DNA of 64,000 bases from Indioceanicola profundi. GTDB lineage: Bacteria; Pseudomonadota; Alphaproteobacteria; Azospirillales; Azospirillaceae. Both the position numbers and the translations under genes were made by a program. Each line of letters starts with the position of its first letter. The stretch's first letter is position 1. This document shows, piece after piece, positions 8,401 through 14,892 of this stretch. The DNA lies in contig NZ_CP030127.1 of NCBI RefSeq assembly GCF_003568845.1, forward strand, positions 62,001 through 126,000. The letters run 5' to 3'. The notes beneath the pieces were generated by a model. The model saw only the letters and a program-made list of their open reading frames with translations. It had not been told where the DNA came from and searched no databases.

Positions 8401-8444
8401 GATGCGCTGGCGGCGTCCGCTATTGATCCTCTGCCCTGAGACAT
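5394..8444 (-). CDS. Class III adenylate/guanylate cyclase with AAA ATPase and TPR repeats
   Basis: The 1016-residue protein has three parts. Residues 50-220 are a class III cyclase domain with both metal aspartates (D58 in LFADIVGST, D102 in MGDGILAVFG). The usual purine-selecting lysine position reads Gln (CQTMGDG), as in many cyclase-AAA proteins. Residues 235-470 are an AAA/NACHT-like ATPase with P-loop GPPGIGKT (266-273) and Walker B LMLLIEDLHW (382-391). The remainder is helical TPR-like repeats. It is expected to be a cytosolic signal-integrating cyclase. It lies tail to tail with the ribbon-helix-helix gene, and a Crp-type regulator with a CRP consensus site is close by, so cAMP production for that regulator is a reasonable guess. 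Nucleotide specificity cannot be read from sequence. Confidence 0.9.
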   Translation of the reverse strand: MSQGRGSIADAASASAGAAVSAPGSSFLPLSAPAHEQMAARSAAMKPDRRVVTVLFADIVGSTRMVATADPEDASDQLSGILDLLEHQVRRFGGTLCQTMGDGILAVFGAPDAVEDHGVRACLAADAIVRSSRRDSRMNCAVRVGVCSGEILWDASAMSGSTRPPAVGRTVHAAAKLQQSAPANSVRVADSTAALARAWVHLEPCGEISLSPGDVVRTHSILGTFSRRRRPDDETPLVGRDAEVSLLTTAIDVTWVGRGRTIILSGPPGIGKTHMAQRLVSIAQRRGLRVMEWQMHSVRPVGAPDALTELVETVFERDIPEDRSILVTMLVAGGISTNRAEAMADMLLPAQRRPGRDPQGLLNLSAEGVGEMLGAAAADEPLMLLIEDLHWAGSDDCVILNRIAGIVAQTSLLILATSRSEQTDLPHTMVHRLDAMEPPAVQRLLEMLVGSRPELDELKASISARAQGNPYFLTECVRALRADGILVGTAGDDQLGRDGMGRLPETVQALLTSRIDSLARPQRELLLAAAVIGKTFDAGLLAAAVGRSLQDVTELLADIAIRGLIDPTRLLPRLEYTFRHALLQEAAYATLTRKDRKALHTALARTLDANPAFVDMHNRLGALAEHAFRAEWWSKAVEAGISAGSAALQQSRASEAAVALNTALRAELLDHGSITDPEKRIDLRLTTARAFMALGRIHAADKLLSDAAVLAVRAQDLRREIAALLMQCSFEWVYGRLDRSIELGQQALTKSAKIEESGEPHFELMDLVTGPLLERGRVDAALKLLERAARISAKGLQEHGRYMILRAEPVIQAKLAVAKALKGDPTWRVHIDQAIAEGDSSSSLSDRVLCRLFSSEALVLVGAYPEAERLCEEAKALVDITGFHVPMPIILARLGFCKIRRKQKKAGFDLINDALRFAEKRNAPLYLARVLYYKAAGYYQTGERSEAVSLARQALALSESCGNVPRTISLLMLLSSCSTGTDRDAYYARAKEQARQYGLSGLPRVEQIPEKLSITP

Positions 8445-8779
8445 ATGCCCCTACGCGATTGACGCTCGCTCGTCTGTTGCAGGCCCACATATACCGGAAC
8501 GCAACGACAGGCCCGCACAACCAAACAGACGAGGTACATACGATAGCACCCCCCGATCGGGCTGTGAATACGTGGTTCATCCGCCTTCGGCCTCCCGGAA
8601 GTCCAGCGGGCCAAGCTTGCCGCTGAGACCCGGGGGCTATGCAGATTTGTGCCCGGTAAATTGTGCCGCATGGGTGGGCTCTGGAGCTCGAAAGCAGCGG
8701 GTTTTCAGCTTCGGACTTCTTTGGCACGGCGGTTGCTTATCGAAAGGGCAGAACAAGCTTGCACACAGGAGCCTGCCCC
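8445..8779. other. Divergent intergenic region between cyclase and flgE
   Basis: A 335-bp non-coding stretch. The flgE-proximal part holds a sigma-54 promoter (8722-8737). I saw no further gene or clear operator in the remainder. Confidence 0.6.
8722..8737 (+). promoter_or_regulatory. Sigma-54 promoter for flgE
   Basis: TGGCAC at 8722-8727, a 5-bp spacer and TTGCT at 8733-8737 match the -24/-12 consensus fully, 42 bp upstream of the flgE start. Sigma-54 control of hook genes is known in Alphaproteobacteria such as Caulobacter. Confidence 0.88.
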
Positions 8780-11176
8780 ATGACCGTTTTTGGTGCCCTT
8801 ACGACGGCCGTAACCGGCCTTGGCGCGCAGTCCCGCGCGCTTGGTCACATCTCCGACAACATCGCCAACTCGCAGACGGTCGGCTACAAGCGCGTCGACA
8901 CGTCCTTCCAGACGCTAGTGACGCAGTCGAACTCCTCCCTGCACAGCCCCGGCGGCGTCCGTGCGAAGCCGCTTTACACCAATGCCGCGCAGGGGCCGAT
9001 TACCCAGACGCAGACCACGACCAACATGGCCATCTCCGGGTCCGGCTTCTTCCAGGTCAGTCGCGGCGAGGTGGTGGGCGGCAATGTCAATTTCCAAAGC
9101 CAGAGCTTCTTCACCCGAGCTGGCGATTTCCAGCTCGACCGCAACGGTTATCTGGTGAATAGCGCAGGCTATTATCTGAACGGTTGGGGCCTGCGTCCGG
9201 GGAGCAGCACTGTCGACCGCAACGTCGTGCAGCCGATCCGGGTCCAGCAGCTCATCGACAATCCGACGCCGACGCAGAACATCAACCTGTCCGCCAATCT
9301 GCCCCTGACCCCGGCTAACGGCGCCACCCTGCCCGCGACTTCGGTGCCCATCATCGATTTGAACGGTGAGACGCGCAACGTGAACATGACCTGGCGCAAG
9401 CAGGGCACGAACCTGTGGCGCTTGTCCGTCGATGCGCCGGGCAGCAGCACCCAGCCCACGGCCGGAACCCTGCCGGGCCAGCCGCAGTCCTTCGGGACGC
9501 CGGTCCAGCTCATTCCGAATACGACGCCACAGCGGCAGGTGAGCTTCGTGGAGTTGGACGCCGGCGCTCCGACAAGTGGCGAAGACTATAAGATCACCCT
9601 GAACGGAAAGACCTTCACCTATCGGGCGCAGTCCTTCGACACGACAGAATCCGTCATGGGGCAGCTGCTGAACCAGATCAACGCCAGCGGCGACTTCACG
9701 GATTATGCCTTCAGCATCCAGGACTTTGGCGCAGTCCCCGGGAGCAACGACCGCGTGGGTCTGGTGATCACCGGCCCGAAGACGGGGAGTTCGTTCAATC
9801 TGGCGGCCACGACCAGCGGATCGCAGGTGTTCACGGCGTACCAGAGCCCGAACAACACGCCCAGTTCGGCGAAGCGCGAGACCACGATCCCGGCCGGTGC
9901 GCCCACGCCCGGCGACAACTATGATCTGACCATCGCGGGCACCCTGTTCCGGTATACGGCCGTGACCGGCGATACGAGCGAAACGGTCGCAACCCGTCTG
10001 GCGAACCTCGCGAACACGAAATTCGCGAACGATCCCGCCTTTGAAGGGTACAGCATCGAACTCGACGATGCCGACACGACAACGTCTGACACTGCGGTCG
10101 ACATCATCGTAACCGGGCCGAATAATGGGTCCGCGTTCACGACCACCTTCGACATTGCCGGCGCAGCCCAAGGCGTGACCCCGACCGCGGGTGTCGCGGA
10201 CAATACGGTAAGCGCTGCGACCTCGGCGCCGCTCGGGATTCCGCTGGCGGCCGGGGTCCCGGGGCAGAAGCAGCAGGTCTTCCTGCCGGTCACAGGCACT
10301 GTCGGCGACGTCGGGGATGTGTTCACCATTCCGTTCAGCGACACCGGTGAGGTGGTGAGCTACACGACGGACGGCACCGAGCCCGATCTGGAGACCATCG
10401 CGACCCGCTTGGCCGCCCTGGTGAACGAAAATAGCAGCGCGCCTTATTCCGCGCAGGTGAGTGGCGCCGGGCTGATCCTGACACGCAAGACCTTCACCAA
10501 TCCGACGGCAATAAACTCCGGCGTGGGTGAGCCCGTCACCGTCGACGGACGGACACCGGCGCACATCGAGGTACGGTTCGGCGAGGGGGGCATATTGGAG
10601 AGCCTAACCTCCGCCAATGTCGGTGAGGGCAATGCTACCGTCTCACCGATCCAGAACAGCGGCGACGATGCATTCATCACCTTCACGGTGGATTTCGGAA
10701 ACGGCGCGCAGGAAATTCGCCTGAACCTCGGCGACTTCAAGGATGCGAACAACGGCCTGACGCAGTACGCCGGCACCGCTTATGAGGAGTTCAGCCTGAA
10801 CCAGGACGGCTTTACCCGCGGCGCGTTCCGGGACCTCTCCATCATGGGGTCCGGCGAGGTGGTCGCCAACTACGACAATGGCCGGAGCCGGGTGCTGGCG
10901 CAGATCCCGCTGTTCCAGGTCGGCAACCCGGAAGCGCTGCAGAAGGTCGACGGCAACGCCTATGTCAACACGGTGGAGAGCGGCAATGTCCGCGCCACGG
11001 CCGCCGGCGAAGGCGGGGCAGGCAACTTCGTCACCAGTTCGATCGAGGGATCGAACGTCGACCTCGCGGACGAGTTCACGAAGCTGATCATCACCCAGCG
11101 GGCCTATTCCGGCAATACCCGGGTGGTCACCGCATCGAACGAGATGCTTCAGGAAGCCTTGTCCATGGGACGCTGA
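8780..11176 (+). CDS. flgE: Flagellar hook protein FlgE, enlarged
   Basis: The start MTVFGALTTAVTGL at 8780 follows an AGGAG site, and 798 residues result, against about 400 in enterobacteria and about 590 in Caulobacter. The N-terminus has the rod/hook signature (ISDNIANSQTVGYKRVDTSF) and a G-x-G-F-F-Q-V motif. The C-terminus has the matching hook coiled-coil region ending EFTKLIITQRAYSGNTRVV. About residues 262-574 hold three related modules (see the repeat entry), which account for most of the extra length and would form the outer hook surface. Transcription is expected from the sigma-54 promoter just upstream. Its 3' side is closed by a strong hairpin. Confidence 0.96.
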   Translation: MTVFGALTTAVTGLGAQSRALGHISDNIANSQTVGYKRVDTSFQTLVTQSNSSLHSPGGVRAKPLYTNAAQGPITQTQTTTNMAISGSGFFQVSRGEVVGGNVNFQSQSFFTRAGDFQLDRNGYLVNSAGYYLNGWGLRPGSSTVDRNVVQPIRVQQLIDNPTPTQNINLSANLPLTPANGATLPATSVPIIDLNGETRNVNMTWRKQGTNLWRLSVDAPGSSTQPTAGTLPGQPQSFGTPVQLIPNTTPQRQVSFVELDAGAPTSGEDYKITLNGKTFTYRAQSFDTTESVMGQLLNQINASGDFTDYAFSIQDFGAVPGSNDRVGLVITGPKTGSSFNLAATTSGSQVFTAYQSPNNTPSSAKRETTIPAGAPTPGDNYDLTIAGTLFRYTAVTGDTSETVATRLANLANTKFANDPAFEGYSIELDDADTTTSDTAVDIIVTGPNNGSAFTTTFDIAGAAQGVTPTAGVADNTVSAATSAPLGIPLAAGVPGQKQQVFLPVTGTVGDVGDVFTIPFSDTGEVVSYTTDGTEPDLETIATRLAALVNENSSAPYSAQVSGAGLILTRKTFTNPTAINSGVGEPVTVDGRTPAHIEVRFGEGGILESLTSANVGEGNATVSPIQNSGDDAFITFTVDFGNGAQEIRLNLGDFKDANNGLTQYAGTAYEEFSLNQDGFTRGAFRDLSIMGSGEVVANYDNGRSRVLAQIPLFQVGNPEALQKVDGNAYVNTVESGNVRATAAGEGGAGNFVTSSIEGSNVDLADEFTKLIITQRAYSGNTRVVTASNEMLQEALSMGR
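9563..10500 (+). repeat. Three related modules inside FlgE
   Basis: Modules start at about 9563 (residue 262), 9896 (373) and 10295 (506). Each has a G-D/E-x-Y/F-x-(L/I)-T/P opening strand, an aromatic (F/V)-x-Y, an acidic D-T/L-E-(S/T) turn, and an amphipathic helix of the VATRLANLAN type. The first two also share ITGPKTGSSF/VTGPNNGSAF. The copies are divergent at DNA level, so the duplication is old. Confidence 0.75.
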
Positions 11177-11209
11177 TCGGGCGCAGACATCAGCAAAAGG
11201 CTGAAACGA

Positions 11210-11240
11210 AACGGCCGCCGGAAAAAGTCCGGCGGCCGTT
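11210..11240. terminator. Bidirectional hairpin between flgE and the convergent methyltransferase gene
   Basis: A perfect 13-bp stem (AACGGCCGCCGGA with its complement) encloses a 5-base loop. Its place between two convergent genes and the A-rich loop suggest termination in both directions, although the flanking T-run is short. Confidence 0.7.
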
Positions 11241-11296
11241 CGCATTCTGTCGGTTCAGAGCGGCTGGGGACTGCGGGTCTGGTACGGCGGATAGCT

Positions 11297-12676
11297 TCAG
11301 TCAGGCCGCCGGGCGATGACGAACAGGCCGGGGATGGAGTGATCGCCGTCGCGGCGCAGTTCCTCCTCCAGGATCTCTTCCACGACGAGGTCCGTGGCAT
11401 CCATGCACCGCTCCAGATAGGTGCGGGAATGGGCGTACCGGCCACTGGGGCTGAGCGACCAATCGGCGCCGGCCGCATTGGCCTCCAAGGCGAGGATGAG
11501 CCGCCCGCCAGCAACCATCCGCTCCCTGGCGAGGCGGACGATCTCGGCCAGATCTCCGGTGTAGATCAGGCTATCGGCTGCGACGATCAGGTCATAATGC
11601 CCGTCATGCGTGCTCAGGAACTCCTGGATGTCTGTTTCCGCCAGGTCGGTATAGATGCCCTTCTCCCGCGCCTGGACGAGCATGGCTGCGGAGATGTCGA
11701 CGCCGACCAGCGCATCGGACTTCTCGAAGACCATGGCGCCGATCAGGCCGGACCCGCATCCCAGATCAAGAGTACGGCCGATCCGGTTCGGATAGAGCTG
11801 GTCTACCAGCCGCCCGACCACCCCGGCCCCACGATAGCGAAGGCCGAACAATGCGAAGCTGTCGTAATTTCCGGCGCGTTGATTATAGAGGTTGCGTACG
11901 AAGTCCAGAGGAGCCGCCGCGGTGTTGGCGCCGCGGGCGGCATCGGAAAGATGCTCGAGAGTCCTGTCGCCCGGGCTCAGAAGGGCGGCATGGTCGTACG
12001 CGATCTCCGCCTCCTTCTGCTTGCCGAGCCGGGTGCAGGCGTTTGCAAGGTTCAGCAGCACTTCGGCAGAGCTGGCGCCGTTGGCCATGGCGTCCCGGCA
12101 GACATTCTCCGCTTCCTGGAAGCGTCCAAGTGCCAGCAGGGCGGAGGACAGGTGCTGGGCGACCTTCTGATTGGCCGGATCGAAGCTCTGCGCCTCGCGC
12201 AGAACGTCGATCGCCTCCTCACGGTGGCGGCCAGCCACCAAAGCAGCGCCCACCTGCCCCAGAAGCTCGGCAAGACGCTCCTGCTCGGGTGTGAGAACCA
12301 TCTCCCCCAGGCCAGCGGCATAGGCGGTGGTGGCGTTGGTGAAGATACGGGCAGCCTCATCCGGGCGACCGGCCCGCATAAGACGCTGACCGAATCCTTC
12401 AAGCAGGTCGATATCGGACGGTTGCGCCATCAGCGCAGCCGCAACGGCATCCAGCGCGGCGTCGCGAAGGCCGCGGCGCTCGGCCTGTAGAGTAGTCCGC
12501 AGGATCGCGCCGGACTGGATGACCCCGGTGTCGATTGCCTGCATCAGATGCTCAATGGCACCCGCCGCATCGCCTTCCGTGGCCAGGGCCTCCGCGGCGC
12601 GGTAATAGGTGCGCGCATGATCGGCGTCCATGGCCGACGTGGGAGCGCGGCTTTCGGAAGGCAGGAGAGTGCTCAT
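11297..12676 (-). CDS. TPR-repeat SAM-dependent methyltransferase
   Basis: About residues 15-230 are TPR-like repeats (for example YYRAAEALATEGDAAGAIEHL). The C-terminal half is a class I methyltransferase with motif I LDLGCGSGLIGAMVFE, motif II VGVDISAAML, and DLIVAADSLIYTGDL. The upstream gene's stop lies at 12679-12681; an alternative GTG start at 12682 would give a GTGA overlap, but the ATG at 12676 is taken here. It is the last gene of a flaF-DUF1217-methyltransferase run, so it is probably co-expressed with flagellin export/assembly genes. Methylation of flagellin or of its glycan is plausible but unproven. Confidence 0.85.
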   Translation of the reverse strand: MSTLLPSESRAPTSAMDADHARTYYRAAEALATEGDAAGAIEHLMQAIDTGVIQSGAILRTTLQAERRGLRDAALDAVAAALMAQPSDIDLLEGFGQRLMRAGRPDEAARIFTNATTAYAAGLGEMVLTPEQERLAELLGQVGAALVAGRHREEAIDVLREAQSFDPANQKVAQHLSSALLALGRFQEAENVCRDAMANGASSAEVLLNLANACTRLGKQKEAEIAYDHAALLSPGDRTLEHLSDAARGANTAAAPLDFVRNLYNQRAGNYDSFALFGLRYRGAGVVGRLVDQLYPNRIGRTLDLGCGSGLIGAMVFEKSDALVGVDISAAMLVQAREKGIYTDLAETDIQEFLSTHDGHYDLIVAADSLIYTGDLAEIVRLARERMVAGGRLILALEANAAGADWSLSPSGRYAHSRTYLERCMDATDLVVEEILEEELRRDGDHSIPGLFVIARRPD

Positions 12677-12678
12677 CG

Positions 12679-13440
12679 TCACACGAGGAAATTGAGGTTG
12701 CTGGAGCGTCCGAACATGGCGAGAAGATAGCTGTCCTGCCCGCCCAAACCGCTGCTCTGTGCGATCTTCTGGTCATTATAGACCAGATATTTCTGAAGAA
12801 ATTTCTCCAGGAACTGCGGGTTCTTGAAATCGCTGAGGTTGACGCGGCTCTTGATCGCCTCGGCCTGGCTCTCCACCGGCTGGATGGCAATCTCCTTCGG
12901 AAGGCCAAGCGCGGTCAGCATGACCTCGCGCAGCTTGGGGTCCCCCAGCACGCCATATTCGGAAGTCACAGAGCCGATCTTGTCACGGAAGTACCGGGCC
13001 AGCGGAACACCGGGATTCTGATCGCCCAGCGACTGCTCATAGCGGACCTTGACGAAGTCATTGACGATCTCGTCCGTGACGAAGGAAAGCTTCAGGCGGT
13101 CGACGCCGCGGCTGTGGAACTGCAGCTTACCGGCAAGCCTCGCGAAACGGTCGTCGGTCAGCTTGTGCATCAAGGCTTCCGGGTCGAACGAATTCTGGTC
13201 CAGAATCCGGCGAACCTTGCCGCGATAGGGAATGTCGCTGGCCAGATTCCCTGATTCCAGCACGAAGCGGTAAACCCGGTCGTTCTGATAGAAATCGTCG
13301 AGCGTCTTGACGTTCTTCAGGGCACCCTTGAAGCGCTCGACTTCCTGCTTGATGTCGGCCCGGTCGCGGAATCGCTGCAGGCCGGTCGTGCCGGCCTGGT
13401 CTGCGAGCTTGAATGCCGCGATCCCGGTTAAAACCGTCAT
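12679..13440 (-). CDS. DUF1217 flagellar-associated protein
   Basis: The 253-residue protein matches the DUF1217 pattern: KQEVERFKGALKNVKTLDDF, VYRFVLESGNLASD, and near the C-terminus SDFKNPQFLEKFLQKYLVYND. Members are found almost only in flagellar loci of Alphaproteobacteria, and a role in flagellum assembly or rotation has been proposed. It starts 11 bp after the flaF stop and is followed by the TPR methyltransferase with near-zero spacing. No signal peptide is seen. Confidence 0.88.
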   Translation of the reverse strand: MTVLTGIAAFKLADQAGTTGLQRFRDRADIKQEVERFKGALKNVKTLDDFYQNDRVYRFVLESGNLASDIPYRGKVRRILDQNSFDPEALMHKLTDDRFARLAGKLQFHSRGVDRLKLSFVTDEIVNDFVKVRYEQSLGDQNPGVPLARYFRDKIGSVTSEYGVLGDPKLREVMLTALGLPKEIAIQPVESQAEAIKSRVNLSDFKNPQFLEKFLQKYLVYNDQKIAQSSGLGGQDSYLLAMFGRSSNLNFLV

Positions 13441-13451
13441 TGCCCCCTCTA

Positions 13452-13799
13452 TCAGGCAGCATTCCCCTCGAGGCCGGCCAGGATGTTCTGGTTGAGGCCG
13501 ATCAGGAATGCGAGATCCACATCGTTGTAGTCGTTGCTGTCGATCTCCCGGACGATGGAGAGGCCGACGATGGCGAGACTGCGCCGGAGTTCCAGAGGGA
13601 GCGCATTGCCCTCCCCGGAGAGATCGGCCAGCAGGGTCGTCCAGAGAACGCGCGTTGCGGTGACCGCTTTGATCCTGTCGCTCAGACTGGAGCTTGCCTG
13701 CGCATGCTTCAGGCCGAACACGACACGGCGGAAAATGTTGGCTTCCGCATGGCGTGGCGACGCATGCATGACTTTCTGGTAGGCGCCCGCACCGGACAT
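13452..13799 (-). CDS. flaF: Flagellar biosynthesis regulator FlaF
   Basis: The 115-residue sequence fits FlaF: YQKVMHASPRHAEANIFRRV at the start, LWTTLLADLSGEGNALPLELRRSLAIVGLSIV in the middle and a final DVDLAFLIGLNQNILAGL. In Caulobacter FlaF is needed for flagellin secretion and works against FlbT, which destabilises flagellin mRNA. Here flaF sits directly downstream of the flagellin gene behind its terminator, and flbT lies 5.6 kb away. The start has an upstream AGGGTGAAG. Confidence 0.93.
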   Translation of the reverse strand: MSGAGAYQKVMHASPRHAEANIFRRVVFGLKHAQASSSLSDRIKAVTATRVLWTTLLADLSGEGNALPLELRRSLAIVGLSIVREIDSNDYNDVDLAFLIGLNQNILAGLEGNAA

Positions 13800-13896
13800 C
13801 TGCGCTTCACCCTGTGACGAACGATCCGGACTGCCGGACCCGATGCTGAACTATCACCAACGAATCCCAATAAAGTATGAAAAGTCGCGGAAGTAC

Positions 13897-13931
13897 AAAA
13901 AGGAGGTGCGGCGGGGGATGCCCGCCGCACC
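13897..13931 (-). terminator. Rho-independent terminator of the flagellin gene
   Basis: On the minus strand, an 11-bp GC stem (13905-13915 with 13921-13931) is followed by TCC and five T residues, just after the flagellin stop at 13939. This is the expected layout for a highly expressed single gene. Confidence 0.85.
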
Positions 13932-13938
13932 GAGCCGC

Positions 13939-14766
13939 TTAGCGGAACAGACCCAGCAGGATCTGCGGAGCCTGGTTCGCAATGCCCAGCGTCTGCGACG
14001 CGAGCTGCTGACGAGTCTGCAAGGACTGCAGATTCGCGCTCTCCTTCGCCAGATCCGCGTCCACGATGGCGCCAAGGCCGCGGGTGATGGCGTCCGACAG
14101 GTCCGTATTGAACTTCACGAGGTTGTTGACGCGACGGTCGTCAGCCGCGATGACGTTCAGGGCCTTGTCGAGAGTCTGGCTGATCGTATTGAAGCTACCA
14201 CCAGCGCTGTTGAACGAGACGAACCTGGCCGCGGCCGTGGTGCCCTTCAGGCCGGTCAGAACGGCCAGGAAGTCAGCGCCCGCCAGATTCTGTGAGCGGA
14301 TGGTAACCGTGTCAGCCTGGAGGTTGGCGATCACGGTGACATGGTCGCCAGTGAGCAGGTTCTTACCATCGAACTCCGCATCGCGGATGAACGTGGAAAT
14401 ATCGTCCACCAGCGAGTCGAACTGCTCACCATACTGAACGCGCTGGGTATCATCCAGACCGCCGCTGGCGAGGCTCGTAATGACCTTCTTGAGCTCGCGC
14501 ATCGAGGACTGGATGCTCTCGCCGGCGGCAACCGCGGTGGAAGTGACGCCGCGGCCGACAGACAGACGCTCGTTCACGGCCGAAAGGCCGCTGAGGTCGG
14601 TCCGCAGGCCCTGGGCCACCGCAAACGCAGCACCGTCGTCGAACGCGTTGGCAACGCGCAGGCCGGTCGAAACACGGTTCTGCACGGTCTGCAGGGACTC
14701 GTTGACGCGGTTAAGGCCCTGCAGGGCCACCATTGCGCCGTAGTTGGTATTGATCGAGTTGGTCAT
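13939..14766 (-). CDS. fliC: Flagellin
   Basis: The 275-residue protein has the flagellin N-terminal D0/D1 signature (NTNYGAMVALQGLNRVNESL, then NRVSTGLRVANAFDDGAAFAVAQGL) and the C-terminal part (AIVDADLAKESANLQSLQTRQQLASQTL, ending QILLGLFR). The central domain is very short, as in alphaproteobacterial flagellins. Surface D1 Ser/Thr residues are plausible glycosylation sites for the neighbouring transferases. It is transcribed alone, with a strong terminator. I found no sigma-54 consensus upstream, but an inverted repeat lies at 14824-14843. The locus could encode lateral rather than polar flagella; that cannot be told here. Confidence 0.95.
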   Translation of the reverse strand: MTNSINTNYGAMVALQGLNRVNESLQTVQNRVSTGLRVANAFDDGAAFAVAQGLRTDLSGLSAVNERLSVGRGVTSTAVAAGESIQSSMRELKKVITSLASGGLDDTQRVQYGEQFDSLVDDISTFIRDAEFDGKNLLTGDHVTVIANLQADTVTIRSQNLAGADFLAVLTGLKGTTAAARFVSFNSAGGSFNTISQTLDKALNVIAADDRRVNNLVKFNTDLSDAITRGLGAIVDADLAKESANLQSLQTRQQLASQTLGIANQAPQILLGLFR

Positions 14767-14823
14767 GGATCAGTCCTCATTTTAAGGAATGGGTGTGCTT
14801 TTTCACCCTGACAGGATAGGCTT

Positions 14824-14843
14824 ATACCCATCCACTTGGGTAT
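14824..14843. repeat. Inverted repeat upstream of flagellin and the OGT-like gene
   Basis: ATACCCA and TGGGTAT are separated by six bases in the short divergent region between flagellin and the glycosyltransferase gene. A regulator site for flagellin is possible. A TTGGGTAT half also occurs upstream of the flaG-like gene (near 23021). Confidence 0.4.
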
Positions 14844-14892
14844 GGCAAGCGCAGATTTACCCAATCGATATGATAGATACCGGGCCAGGGAC

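Noticed and set aside
11210-13931. GC-rich hairpins near 4655, 11210 and 13905 as members of one dispersed repeat family
   Set aside because: The stems look alike but differ in sequence and loop. They are better explained as independent GC-rich terminator-type stems.
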